This document shows positions 23,977-32,148 of a stretch of DNA of 33,739 nucleotides, one piece after another. Source of the stretch: Clostridia bacterium (lineage in GTDB: Bacteria > Bacillota > Clostridia > Christensenellales > UBA1242); the NCBI GenBank assembly GCA_017619495.1, contig JAFZSF010000024.1:1-33739 (forward strand). The letters are read 5' to 3'. How positions within the stretch are numbered: position 1 is the first letter of the stretch; every line of letters begins with the position of its first letter. The notes under the pieces were generated by a model. It saw nothing but the letters and a program-made list of their open reading frames with translations. It had not been told where the DNA came from and did no database searches. The position numbers were made by a program, and so were the translations under genes.

Positions 23977-24986
23977 TCTTTACTCCTTTTACTTTTGTTT
24001 TCGTTAAAGCACGGATCGGGTGCATTGATAGCACCATTCGCTACATGAGCCGCTTCACGACAACCACCTTCACATTTTACACCCAAATGTTCGCAACCCT
24101 TACACATATCTGGCAAATAATCGTGATTGATAAATTTTTGCCAATAAGTGTTCTTATGCAAGGTTTCAATTTCCGTCCAATGACAACACGGTTGCGGACT
24201 GTGATTACAAACTTTGACATAGCCACTTGGGTCAATCACAAAGAAACCTTTGCCCGCTGCACACATCGACGACAAATGAATCCATTGATACTTATCTGGG
24301 TTTTTAATAATACAATAAGGCGTTTCCGTGCCAATGTAACCGTGTATACCAGCTTTACTCAATACTTCTTCGGCCGTATCTAATAATTGGTTAAACTCGT
24401 CTTGCGATAACAAGAACTCTTGATTTTGCATACCACGACCACCCGGCAAAAAGCGATTGATTAAAATCGTATCGGCACCGTGAATAATTGGCAAAGCAAT
24501 ATTTTCGTATAACTCGCCTAAATTCTTTTTTGTAACTGTGATATTTGCGCCGACATGAATACCTAATTTTTTACACAAATCAAACAATTCCAAAGTGTGT
24601 TCTAGTCCATCGGTTTGTGTCGTTTCCTCAAAAGTTTTAATACCAGGAACACTGATATTTAGCATCACATCATACGGCGCCAATCGTTTTAAGAAATTTT
24701 CATCTAACAATTTACCATTAGAAATTAACCCAATGCGATAACCCAATTTGTGTGCGTGGTCAATAATTTCAAACAGGTCTTTTCGCGTGCTTGCTTCCCC
24801 TCCAGTAAATGTAACTTCTTCCACACTATAAGTTTTTAGTTTATCTAAAACGGCACACCATTCTGCCGTCGGTAATTCTTTCAAGTGATAATTTTTATCG
24901 TTTTCCCACGGGCAATAACAAAACAAGCAGCGGTGATTGCAAACACTGGTTAATTCCAATAAGACATTTTTCGGCAACTTAATCAT
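23973..24986 (-). CDS. radical SAM/SPASM protein of the island operon
   Basis: The protein is 337 aa. The motif CNHRCLFC is at residues 16-23 (Cys16, Cys20, Cys23), and FTGGEAS gives the GGE segment. IGLISNGKLL and VMLNISVPG are barrel strands. The C-terminal SPASM region has CAAGKGFFVID, VKVCNHSPQPCC, CKGCEHLGVKC and GGCREA, giving several Fe-S ligands. SPASM enzymes usually modify peptides or proteins (RiPPs, sactisynthases, anSME). No precursor peptide is visible next door. ATGA overlaps on both sides tie it to the Zn-finger protein before it and the 147-aa protein after it. Not a viperin-type enzyme by motif. Confidence 0.88.
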   Translation of the reverse strand: MIKLPKNVLLELTSVCNHRCLFCYCPWENDKNYHLKELPTAEWCAVLDKLKTYSVEEVTFTGGEASTRKDLFEIIDHAHKLGYRIGLISNGKLLDENFLKRLAPYDVMLNISVPGIKTFEETTQTDGLEHTLELFDLCKKLGIHVGANITVTKKNLGELYENIALPIIHGADTILINRFLPGGRGMQNQEFLLSQDEFNQLLDTAEEVLSKAGIHGYIGTETPYCIIKNPDKYQWIHLSSMCAAGKGFFVIDPSGYVKVCNHSPQPCCHWTEIETLHKNTYWQKFINHDYLPDMCKGCEHLGVKCEGGCREAAHVANGAINAPDPCFNENKSKRSKE

Positions 24987-25960
24987 TTATCGTACCACTT
25001 CCAAACGTCTTTTATTTTATCTTCAAGTTTAGTAAATGAATCAAAATTAATTTTATCATCATGAATGTGACAAATTGCTTTAAAGGTTTTTGAAATTTCC
25101 TCATTATCATATTCAATCTTAACACCCAAAATTTTTTGTAAAGCTCTATCAACTTTTAATTTAGGTAAAAAACCTTCTTCTTGAGATCCCATATGGTCTC
25201 TACACCATTCAATAAGATCTTTATATGTAGAGGATGGATTTTCTAGGAATTTCAGAGCTATATGATATTCAAAAGTCGAGGTCAACCTTGAGTCTTCAAT
25301 TAGTTTTGAATCCTTAATTGATTCTGGATCTATAGAATTGTAATAAAAACATTGTGGAAGCGTAGCTGATAAAATTTGTCCACGGGCTTTAAAAACCAAG
25401 ATAAACGCACCGTATTTGCATATATCACCGCACGACAATGCTGATGACGGAAAATTATCCTTTAGTTGAGATTTATAATTCCATAATTCTGTAATCTGAC
25501 AATTGTCATCAGTATGATTATAATGATATTCATTAACACAATGCGGACAAAAATATTGCAATTCAGCATCTAATCCCGCTGCTTGAAAATAAGGTGCTAT
25601 ACCTTTACACTCTACAACTTTTATATTTTCGTTATAATCAACAGGTTCATTGAGATAAATTTTATGACAATGCGCACATTCTAATTTAACATAACCAGTA
25701 TGTCCCGTATGCTCCATTATTTCCTGCAATCTTTTGGGCGATGGATCAACTGAGATTGTCTTTCTAGGAAAATCTACATAATAACAAGTCACTGGCCTAA
25801 AATTATACGCCAAGAGATAATTTTTACTAGACAAACGATCCTTACGCATATTTTCAAGTCGTGTATCAATTTCTGCACGACTAATTGATTTAATGTTTTT
25901 TTGTTTTTTATTTTCAGCACTAACCAATTTACTACTTTCATCATTAGTAGTTTCACTCAT
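24983..25960 (-). CDS. hypothetical protein with two CxxC zinc-ribbon-like motifs
   Basis: The protein is 325 aa and I do not recognise it. The first 50 residues are polar and charged. Residues 90-145 hold CAHC (95-98), Cys118 and CPHC (138-141), a pattern that suggests a zinc site. Further Cys lie at 177, 181 and 204. The C-terminal 100 residues are helical. It is the first gene of the operon with the radical SAM gene (ATGA overlap). It may be a partner or substrate carrier of the radical SAM enzyme; its cysteines could also be modification targets. Confidence 0.65.
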   Translation of the reverse strand: MSETTNDESSKLVSAENKKQKNIKSISRAEIDTRLENMRKDRLSSKNYLLAYNFRPVTCYYVDFPRKTISVDPSPKRLQEIMEHTGHTGYVKLECAHCHKIYLNEPVDYNENIKVVECKGIAPYFQAAGLDAELQYFCPHCVNEYHYNHTDDNCQITELWNYKSQLKDNFPSSALSCGDICKYGAFILVFKARGQILSATLPQCFYYNSIDPESIKDSKLIEDSRLTSTFEYHIALKFLENPSSTYKDLIEWCRDHMGSQEEGFLPKLKVDRALQKILGVKIEYDNEEISKTFKAICHIHDDKINFDSFTKLEDKIKDVWKWYDK

Positions 25961-26155
25961 AAATATTTTTCCTCCATTTAATTAAATTTTTATTTTCTAG
26001 CACTTGGGAAAAATGTTTGTTCGTTTACCTCCTTTTATTTCTAGCCTGGTAGATGAAAGTGTTTTGGTTGTGCCCTCCTTTGTTTAACAATATAACTATA
26101 TATACGACAAAATCTATTATTTTCCTAATGTTTTTACATTTGAAATCATCCCAAT

Positions 26156-26190
26156 AAAAAAAGAACTCTTACATAATCAGAGTTCTTTTT
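26156..26190 (-). terminator. intrinsic terminator, works on both strands
   Basis: AAGAACTCT (26161-26169), 9-nt loop, AGAGTTCTT (26179-26187), with A and T tracts on either side. It lies directly downstream of the Bro-N gene on the minus strand. Confidence 0.85.
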
Positions 26191-26218
26191 TAACAGTCAA
26201 GTTTTTTATTTATGTTAA

Positions 26219-27049
26219 TTACTCATCATCATTTTTGACTTCAAGTAAGTTTTTATTGTCCGCGTTAATTGAAGAAATTACTTTTTTACCAACTCTTTGC
26301 TCGTAAGCATTTTTTGCCGTCTTCGCAACTTCACCACCTTCACGAGCAACTCTTCTATTTTCTTCAAAGGAGTTTGGTTTTTGATTTTTACTCATTTCAG
26401 TTGTGGTAACTTCAGCCAACATATTCAAAACCAATTCAATATTGGTCATGTTATCGCGTAAGTTTTCTTTCTTAATGCCTTTGAGTTTTTTATATTCTTG
26501 AACACTCATGCCCGACCAAGCTTTAGTCATTTCATTGGTTAAAATGGCATATTCCTTTTCTTTAGTAATTCCGCGGTTCTGCCATTCATCAGTTAACTCT
26601 TTACGCATTTTAATCGTCATCATGCGTTGGGTAATCCATTCTTCTGGATAACCTTTTTGACGATAAGTTTCAACTGCCCTATCAATCGCTTTTTGCGGAT
26701 CAGCAATTTCATCTAAGCGTTCGCTGCCAACTTGGGCCAACCACAACTTAAATGGCTCAGCTTTTTTACTTGGAATAGATTGAATTAAACGGAAAATGCC
26801 TTTTGTATTTAAAACATCAACTAATCTTTCTTTACCATCACGAGCAGTCATTTTCAAAGCGTTACAATTTGTAACGGTTTCATTTCCTTCATCTTTCAGC
26901 CTTTTTTTTAATACACGCCAATATGTCTGTGGATTCTCACTATCGGTTAAAACCTCGATAACGTCCACAACTGAAAAATACCAATCCTCTTCTTTTTCGT
27001 TCCATTCGGTTCTGATTTTCTTATCTTCAAAAACTTTAATGTTTGACAT
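26219..27049 (-). CDS. Bro-N family protein (DinD/antirepressor-like)
   Basis: The protein is 276 aa. The BRO N-terminal domain (about 1-110) has WYFSVVDVIEVLTDSENPQT, YWRVLKKRLKDEGNE and FRLIQSIPSKKAEPFKLWLAQ. The C-terminal part is helical and basic. This form is widespread in Bacillota and Bacteroidota and related to DNA-damage-inducible DinD and phage antirepressors; the role of stand-alone copies is not settled. It has its own terminator and lies back to back with the IS3 transposase. Confidence 0.85.
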   Translation of the reverse strand: MSNIKVFEDKKIRTEWNEKEEDWYFSVVDVIEVLTDSENPQTYWRVLKKRLKDEGNETVTNCNALKMTARDGKERLVDVLNTKGIFRLIQSIPSKKAEPFKLWLAQVGSERLDEIADPQKAIDRAVETYRQKGYPEEWITQRMMTIKMRKELTDEWQNRGITKEKEYAILTNEMTKAWSGMSVQEYKKLKGIKKENLRDNMTNIELVLNMLAEVTTTEMSKNQKPNSFEENRRVAREGGEVAKTAKNAYEQRVGKKVISSINADNKNLLEVKNDDE

Positions 27050-27133
27050 AAATAATTCCTCTGAGAAATTTTATCATAAAAACTTTTATCTTGCATTCTC
27101 TTTCTTGGTTTTGCTAGGAGTATAATGACGACG

Positions 27134-27159
27134 TTTAATCAAATTCAATTTTGATTAAA
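27134..27159 (+). other. inverted repeat upstream of the IS3 transposase
   Basis: TTTAATCAAA (27134-27143), loop of six, TTTGATTAAA (27150-27159). It lies between the -10 box and the AAGGAG site, so it would form in the mRNA leader and could lower translation from the transposase start. Confidence 0.5.
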
Positions 27160-27182
27160 AATAAATTTAACAAGGAGAAGAA

Positions 27183-28325
27183 ATGACTAAGTATAGCGAA
27201 AAACAAAAAAAACAAATTTTAACAGAATACAATGATGGAAAATCAATTGAAAAAATAATGTCAACATATGGTGTTAGTAGATCCACAATCTTCGCATGGA
27301 TTAAGAAGAACATTCAAACAAAAAAGTTTATTGAATATAAGAAATATGAAATACTTCAGAAGGAACTTGAACATACCAAACTTAAACTAGAAATTTATGA
27401 AAATTTACACTGCTTCAAAGATTCAAGTATACGCGAAAAGGAAATTGCAATTTCAAAATATTTGGGACAATATCCGACAAAGACCATGTGTAAAGTATTG
27501 GCTTTACCATGTGGAACTTTTTACAACTACCATTTCAGAAAAAAGGATGTTACACAAAATCAAATTAGAGATGAAAAACTTAAAACCGAAATTATGAAAT
27601 CTTATTTAGAAAGTGAAAGAAGATTCGGTGCAAAAAAGATATTTGCCAAATTACAATCGATTGGGATTAAAACATCGCCGAGAAAAATTCAAAAATTAAT
27701 GAAAGAACTGAACATAAAATCAATTCAAATACCACAAAAAAATGAAACAAGAAAACCGAACCCTGATTATGAATTCAATAAACTGAAACGACTTTTTAAT
27801 CAAGACGCACCCAATAAATTCTGGGTAAGTGATATCACAGAAGTTAAGATTGGACTAAATAAATTTTACCTTTGCGTTATCATTGATTTATTTTCAAGAA
27901 AAGTTATCGCCTATAGACTTTCATGTCAAAACAACACAAGCCTCACTATCAACACTTTCAAAGATGCTTTTGAAAAAAGAAATCGACCAACTGAATTATC
28001 ATTTCACACCGACCAAGGAACAAATTACAAGTCCATTGAATTTAGAGATTTACTGCAAACATTAAAAGTTAATCAATCTTTCTCTCATCGAGGTAACCCA
28101 TATGATAACGCTTGTATGGAGTCTTTTTATGCAAGTTTCAAACGAGAAGAATACAACACGAAAGAATACGAATTCTTTGAAGATCTGGAAAACAGCGTGA
28201 ACTCATATATGGAATTCTACAATAATTACAGACCTCACGAATCGTTAAAAAATAAAACACCGAACCAATTTGAAGCAGAATATTACGAAAATTTAGCAAA
28301 TAAAAAGTCACAGATTTCCCTGTGA
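27183..28325 (+). CDS. IS3-family transposase, single-frame OrfAB
   Basis: The protein is 380 aa. The helix-turn-helix (1-45, IEKIMSTYGVSRSTIFAWIKK) is followed by a coiled coil (50-75), an HTH_21-like region (RRFGAKKIFAKL) and the rve/DDE core: Asp in WVSDITEV, Asp in FHTDQGTNY and Glu in NACMESFYASFKRE. All three catalytic residues are present. Most IS3 members make the fusion by frameshifting; here one frame encodes both parts. AAGGAG site 6 bp before ATG. Probably intact, activity unknown. Confidence 0.93.
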   Translation: MTKYSEKQKKQILTEYNDGKSIEKIMSTYGVSRSTIFAWIKKNIQTKKFIEYKKYEILQKELEHTKLKLEIYENLHCFKDSSIREKEIAISKYLGQYPTKTMCKVLALPCGTFYNYHFRKKDVTQNQIRDEKLKTEIMKSYLESERRFGAKKIFAKLQSIGIKTSPRKIQKLMKELNIKSIQIPQKNETRKPNPDYEFNKLKRLFNQDAPNKFWVSDITEVKIGLNKFYLCVIIDLFSRKVIAYRLSCQNNTSLTINTFKDAFEKRNRPTELSFHTDQGTNYKSIEFRDLLQTLKVNQSFSHRGNPYDNACMESFYASFKREEYNTKEYEFFEDLENSVNSYMEFYNNYRPHESLKNKTPNQFEAEYYENLANKKSQISL

Positions 28326-28328
28326 CTT
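28305..28328 (+). terminator. hairpin overlapping the transposase stop codon
   Basis: AAGTCACAG (28305-28313), loop of six, CTGTGACTT (28320-28328). The TGA stop lies in the right arm. No long T run follows, so termination may be weak. Confidence 0.5.
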
Positions 28329-28377
28329 AATTAGGTAGTCCAATAGAATTTTTCACTCTTTTTGACATCCCCTCATA

Positions 28378-28453
28378 TGGGACGGGAGATGGGAATCGAA
28401 CCCACGCATAACGGAGCCACAATCCGTTGCCTTACCACTTGGCTACACCCGTC
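28378..28453 (-). tRNA. tRNA-His (GTG)
   Basis: Read on the minus strand, the cloverleaf has D arm GCC/GGC, anticodon loop TTGTGGC with anticodon GTG, T arm GGG-TTCGATT-CCC and an encoded CCA (28380-28378). The first G acts as G-1 opposite C73, as expected for histidine. One T:T mismatch in the acceptor stem. Its 3' end faces the accessory island. Confidence 0.92.
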
Positions 28454-28466
28454 ATAACGACACCGT

Positions 28467-28495
28467 ATTTTAACACAGTGTCAGAGTTTTGTCTA
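28467..28495 (-). promoter_or_regulatory. promoter of tRNA-His
   Basis: On the minus strand TAGACA (28495-28490), 17 bp, TAAAAT (28472-28467), with the start about 6 bp before the tRNA. tRNA-Ala also has a TAGACA -35 box with the same spacing. Confidence 0.55.
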
Positions 28496-28497
28496 GA

Positions 28498-29061
28498 TTA
28501 AGCACGGTCAACATAAGCGCCAGTACGCGTATCTATACGCAACTTATCGCCGTTATTAACGAACATGGGAACTTTGGTTTCCAAACCACTCGACATTTTC
28601 GCACTCTTCAAAGCATTACGCGCAGTATCACCGGCGACGCTTGGTTCAGTTTCGACTACGGTTAAAACAACAAATGTTGGTGGCACAATGCTAACGATTT
28701 TACCATCAATATAATTAAATGTGCAAACAATCGGTTCCGCGTTTTCGTCATTAAAACGCAAAGCATTCTCACACAAACTGCGATTTACTGGATAATCCTC
28801 AAATGTTTCCATGTCCATGAAATGAATAATGTCGCCATCGGCATAAGAATATTGCAATTCTTTCTTTTCGACTTCGACTTCTTCCAAAACAGGGTTACCC
28901 TTAAAGTTTTCCACACTAATCGCGCCCGATTTAATGTTGCGAATCTTTGCACTAATTGCCGCCGCCAAGCGCGGTTGTTGACGGAATTCGTAGTCAATCA
29001 CTTCATAAACGATTCCGTTCATTTTGAACAATTTTCCCGGTCTTAAACTTTTTGCTTCCAT
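28498..29061 (-). CDS. efp: elongation factor P
   Basis: The protein is 187 aa, the usual length. It has the three-domain EF-P layout: an N-terminal KOW-like barrel (MEAKSLRPGKLFKMNGIVYE), a loop at residues about 25-35 (EFRQQPRLAAAISAK), then two OB domains ending VPMFVNNGDKLRIDTRTGAY. EF-P relieves ribosome stalling at proline runs. The loop holds Gln/Pro residues rather than the Lys used for beta-lysylation in E. coli, so modification may differ. Backbone gene. Confidence 0.95.
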   Translation of the reverse strand: MEAKSLRPGKLFKMNGIVYEVIDYEFRQQPRLAAAISAKIRNIKSGAISVENFKGNPVLEEVEVEKKELQYSYADGDIIHFMDMETFEDYPVNRSLCENALRFNDENAEPIVCTFNYIDGKIVSIVPPTFVVLTVVETEPSVAGDTARNALKSAKMSSGLETKVPMFVNNGDKLRIDTRTGAYVDRA

Positions 29062-29118
29062 GGTAATAATTATACAACAGTCAAATTACTTTGTCGACAG
29101 TTTTCTTTTTACTGTAAA

Positions 29119-30048
29119 TTAATTATTTTTACGCGCCTTTGCGTTAATCACCGGCACAGCAACTGAAAAAATTGCGTTTAAAATTCCTTTCAAAGGATTG
29201 GTTGCAATAGCTGTTTTCAAGACACTTGGCAAAGTTGCTAAAATTGTTGTTTGTGTCCACTGTTGATCAAAGATAGCTTCAACAACTGACATTGCAGTAT
29301 AAGTCAGACGCTTTCCAGTTCGCGATGCTAAATCCAACAAACAACCAATTGTATCTTGTTTACTATCAGTTGTTTTGGTAATATAATTATTTAATTTTAA
29401 CATTAAATTCGGACCAAGTGAATTAATTGCTTCTACTACTGCTTTATTTGCTGATTCTGCCATCGGTCGAACCTGTTCAAGATCTTTACAATCTTTCCAT
29501 ATCTGATTTAACAACTCCAATGTAATTTCGTCGCCTTTTTTCCATTTAATCGGTCCGTCAGGTTCTTTTTTCTTACCTTTACCTCTACCATCATCTTCGG
29601 TTTCTGTAATTTGTCCGGATTCATCACCAGTACCAATGGATTGGCTATCAGTGTTTTGTTTTTGATTTTTACCGTCTTCTTGCTCATCTTCGCCATCAAA
29701 GTTATCTTCTTCCGGTTCTTCGAAGTCGTCAGTAAAGTCCTCGGTCGGCGCAGAATCATACTTAACACTACCGGGGACGCTTTCGTCGTCATCTATTGAT
29801 TCAACATCGTCATCACCGCCACCATTACCAAACTGTTTAGTATATTGATCGTCACCACCGAAAGTATTAAACTCATTACTTTCGTCAATATCTCTTAGTT
29901 GGTCGGGCTCAGTGGAATCTTCATAATTATATTCATCGTCATCATAATATGACGAATCAGTACCACCGGCATAATCTTCGTAGGCGTAATCCGCATAGCT
30001 TAAATTGTCAGCCTGCTGATCTAAATTATCGGTACCATTATCCCCCAT
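29119..30048 (-). CDS. acidic disordered protein with hydrophobic C-terminus
   Basis: The protein is 309 aa and I do not recognise it. Residues 1-150 are disordered, dominated by Asp, Glu, Tyr, Gly and Ser (YADYAYEDYAGGTDSSYYDD). A short basic spot (RGKGKKKEPDGPIKWKK) precedes a helical region (175-280), and the end is hydrophobic (KGILNAIFSVAVPVINAKAR). No signal peptide. It could coat a surface or bind a partner. It lies between efp and tRNA-Ile. Confidence 0.75.
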   Translation of the reverse strand: MGDNGTDNLDQQADNLSYADYAYEDYAGGTDSSYYDDDEYNYEDSTEPDQLRDIDESNEFNTFGGDDQYTKQFGNGGGDDDVESIDDDESVPGSVKYDSAPTEDFTDDFEEPEEDNFDGEDEQEDGKNQKQNTDSQSIGTGDESGQITETEDDGRGKGKKKEPDGPIKWKKGDEITLELLNQIWKDCKDLEQVRPMAESANKAVVEAINSLGPNLMLKLNNYITKTTDSKQDTIGCLLDLASRTGKRLTYTAMSVVEAIFDQQWTQTTILATLPSVLKTAIATNPLKGILNAIFSVAVPVINAKARKNN

Positions 30049-30099
30049 ATTATTTATAGCATAAAGCTAAATGCGATTTTGCGCAATTCAAAAAAACAG

Positions 30100-30127
30100 T
30101 TGAAATATTTTTAAGATATGTTATAAT
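30100..30127 (+). promoter_or_regulatory. promoter of tRNA-Ile
   Basis: TTGAAA (30100-30105), 16 bp, TATAAT (30122-30127). The tRNA begins nine bases after the -10 box. Confidence 0.75.
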
Positions 30128-30135
30128 ACCTTTAC

Positions 30136-30212
30136 TGGATTGTAGCTCAGTTGGTTAGAGCACCGCTCTGATAAGGCGGGGGTCAGTGGTTCAAGTCCAC
30201 TCAGTCCAACCA
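30136..30212 (+). tRNA. tRNA-Ile (GAT)
   Basis: Acceptor TGGATTG pairs with CAGTCCA, D arm GCTC...GAGC, anticodon loop CTGATAA with anticodon GAT, T arm AGTGG-TTCAAGT-CCACT, discriminator A and encoded CCA. All stems form. Confidence 0.96.
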
Positions 30213-30217
30213 TAAAT

Positions 30218-30243
30218 AAGTCCGCACTTGCGGACTTTTTTTA
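30218..30243 (+). terminator. intrinsic terminator after tRNA-Ile
   Basis: AAGTCCGC (30218-30225), loop of four, GCGGACTT (30230-30237), then a T run to about 30242. Confidence 0.9.
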
Positions 30244-30258
30244 TTTCGGTCAGTGGTT

Positions 30259-30276
30259 CTGTCACATGCGTGACAG
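30259..30276. other. small hairpin CTGTCAC/GTGACAG
   Basis: Seven-bp stem with a four-base loop, without a T run on either strand. It may be a second, weak terminator element or a chance palindrome. Confidence 0.35.
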
Positions 30277-30343
30277 GTTGCCCTTGTTGCGCTCGGACAT
30301 AACTCAAAATTCATTATTCGCTACAAAAACGACTGTTTCAGTT

Positions 30344-30874
30344 TTAGTCTTGCCATGCGTTGTTAATGAATGGCGTTAAAGCCATTAAGAATGCTTGTGC
30401 AGTTAAATCAATTCTGGTGATGACTTCGCGCGTTAACAAACCAATTCCCCCAGTCGAACTTCTCAAATCACTTTCGTTAAATAACTGATCCATAACGGTA
30501 CCAAGTGTATTTCGCTTAATTGCTTCTACATATTTTTGCGGAACTGGAAAACCGGCACTGGTACCTTGTCCAATTTGACCGTGACAGTTTTTAATGACCG
30601 CAACATTAATAATTGACCAAAAACCAATTTCGCTTACCAATCCTGATTCCACCGCCATAAAATAATCCGCATGTAGGTTATGCTCTTGTGCATAATGCAT
30701 TAAGTTATCGACCCGATGCAACGCACCTTGGTAAGTTTCCAATCCAACTGGTTGTTCACCAACCCCAGAATCGACTTTTACCCCTTCAATTTCGACATTG
30801 TCGAAATATTTTTCCAACGCGATTCGAGCTCCTTTGATTTTTCCTGGGTTTTTTGTGCCAATTAACACTTTCAT
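30344..30874 (-). CDS. inosine/xanthosine triphosphatase, DUF84 (YjjX-like)
   Basis: The start is placed at ATG 30874, with an AAAGGAG site upstream; the frame is open to 30961 but those codons (MDKNNDAVFLFI) do not belong to the fold. The protein is 176 aa. It begins MKVLIGTKNPGKIKGA, typical of this family, followed by GVGEQPVGLETYQGALHR and a central AVESGLV. It removes non-canonical purine triphosphates to protect nucleic acids. Backbone housekeeping gene. Confidence 0.87.
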   Translation of the reverse strand: MKVLIGTKNPGKIKGARIALEKYFDNVEIEGVKVDSGVGEQPVGLETYQGALHRVDNLMHYAQEHNLHADYFMAVESGLVSEIGFWSIINVAVIKNCHGQIGQGTSAGFPVPQKYVEAIKRNTLGTVMDQLFNESDLRSSTGGIGLLTREVITRIDLTAQAFLMALTPFINNAWQD

Positions 30875-31082
30875 TTCTTTTCTTTCTCCTTTTGATATTT
30901 TTGCTGTCATAAAAAAAATCTTACGAATAAACAAAAAAACAGCATCGTTGTTTTTGTCCATTCATAAGAATTATGCAAAACAATTCCCAATATTAAATAA
31001 TCCGGAATGGTCAAAAGGGATTACTTAAAAAGTATAACATAAGCTTTATTCGCTGTAAATATCTTTTGAAACACATAAGACA

Positions 31083-31139
31083 CGGTCCAATTAACATTTT
31101 GGACCGGTGCTTAATAAAGTATAATTGGCACTTTGTGCC
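31083..31139 (+). promoter_or_regulatory. promoter with inverted repeat before the gene at 31165
   Basis: CGGTCCAA (31083-31090) and TTGGACCG (31099-31106) form an 8-bp inverted repeat overlapping a -35-like TTGGAC (31099). TATAAT lies at 31120-31125 (spacer 15). A second hairpin GGCAC/GTGCC (31127-31139) is at the start of the mRNA. Could be an operator and leader hairpin. Confidence 0.45.
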
Positions 31140-31164
31140 ACTGAAAGGAGGACAAAAGAAAACT

Positions 31165-31722
31165 ATGGCTAATTACAATGTTTTAATTACCAATGGAGTC
31201 GGCTCCGAAAGCATGGAACCCGGCACCTATACAGTAACGGCGACTTACGCTCCGGGGTACGATTTAACCACGCTCGCACCGACCAGCTACACCGTCACAT
31301 CAGACAGTCAAACCGGTGCCTTTACTTTATCCGCTAACGGAACTTTAACAATTACTTTTAATGAAACCGGTGCCACCGGTGGAACTCCGATTACCGCGGG
31401 AACAGTTGTCATGACCGACGCCACAGGCGAAACACAATACGGACCAGTCGTCAATATTGACGCAAACGGAGTTGCAATCTTTGACAATGTGCCTTACGGC
31501 TCCACACAATCAGCTTACACTTTATATTTCAAGCAATTAACCAGCGACGCAAGCCACAATGTTTATCCCAATGTTTTCGCAGTTGGCATGGGCGGTCAAA
31601 CACAATCCGAGTATATACTCAATACACCCAAAATGGTTGAGCAAAACTTTACTTTAACTGATGCCAACTACACCGGCATGCCCATCGAAAATGCCAATCT
31701 AAATTTTACAGCCAACGCTTAA
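31165..31722 (+). CDS. beta-rich small protein, no signal peptide
   Basis: ATG at 31165 follows AAAGGAGG, 11 bp upstream. The protein is 185 aa, Thr/Ser/Asn-rich and mostly beta strands, with Ig-like segments (GTYTVTATYAPGYD, GTLTITFNETG). It has no Cys and no signal or anchor. The last residues NFTLTDANYTGMPIENANLN match the end of the next gene's product. Its composition recalls adhesin or phage-structural repeats. Followed 12 bp later by the paralogous gene. Function not known. Confidence 0.75.
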   Translation: MANYNVLITNGVGSESMEPGTYTVTATYAPGYDLTTLAPTSYTVTSDSQTGAFTLSANGTLTITFNETGATGGTPITAGTVVMTDATGETQYGPVVNIDANGVAIFDNVPYGSTQSAYTLYFKQLTSDASHNVYPNVFAVGMGGQTQSEYILNTPKMVEQNFTLTDANYTGMPIENANLNFTANA

Positions 31723-31734
31723 AAGGATCTATCA

Positions 31735-32073
31735 ATGCATTACAAGTTCGTTACTTTGAAACTATTCTGTTCTAACACCCCGTGTCGCATTACCATTCTT
31801 TCCGAAACAGATGAGGTAATACAGGTATTCACTGCTCATTTGTGTCATTCCGAAATTTACCTGCGTATCAAAGCATGTTCACTGAAGATATTGGCACAAT
31901 ACCAAAGTCAAACGCTTTGTCGAATTGTTAATTTGTCATGCTGTTACTGCCAAACAATTTGCGCGAGTTTTATCTTTACCCCACTAAGACCGCTTACCTT
32001 TACTTTGCGTGACGAAAATTATGGTTTCCCTGTACCGAACGCCGTATTAACATTTGCATCAAATTACTCTTAA
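31735..32073 (+). CDS. small Cys-rich protein with shared C-terminal motif
   Basis: The protein is 112 aa with nine Cys (12, 17, 37, 48, 62, 69, 70, 72, 76). AAAAGGATC lies before ATG 31735, 12 bp after the preceding stop, so it is probably in the same operon. Its C-terminus TFTLRDENYGFPVPNAVLTF aligns with the end of the preceding protein (Asp/Asn-Tyr-x-Pro-x-x-Asn-Ala). Low similarity before that. Not a recognised family. Confidence 0.65.
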   Translation: MHYKFVTLKLFCSNTPCRITILSETDEVIQVFTAHLCHSEIYLRIKACSLKILAQYQSQTLCRIVNLSCCYCQTICASFIFTPLRPLTFTLRDENYGFPVPNAVLTFASNYS

Positions 32074-32087
32074 ACGCGACGCAATAC

Positions 32088-32118
32088 AAAATGATTTAGC
32101 CCAGTTCTAAATCATTTT
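32088..32118 (+). terminator. 12-bp hairpin downstream of 31735-32073
   Basis: AAAATGATTTAG (32088-32099), loop of seven, CTAAATCATTTT (32107-32118). A perfect stem with only a short T run, 15 bp after the stop codon. Likely the terminator of the two-gene operon. Confidence 0.75.
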
Positions 32119-32148
32119 GCTACATACCACTCCTAATCAGGTTACCAT

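Larger units (their letters stand above)
27121..28342 (+). mobile_element. IS3-family insertion sequence, ends uncertain
   Basis: It contains one long transposase frame, a -10 box TATAAT (27121-27126), a 10-bp inverted repeat just upstream (27134-27159), and a terminator across the stop codon. A right-end candidate TTAATTAGGTAGTCCA lies at 28327-28342. I could not find its matching left inverted repeat, so the limits are approximate or the left end is decayed. Confidence 0.4.

Noticed and set aside
23973..24986. Prokaryotic viperin
   Set aside because: The CNHRCLFC motif plus SPASM Cys cluster differs from viperins, which lack SPASM.
30875..30961. N-terminal extension of the DUF84 NTPase
   Set aside because: The family start is MKVLIGTKNPGK and a ribosome site precedes that ATG.
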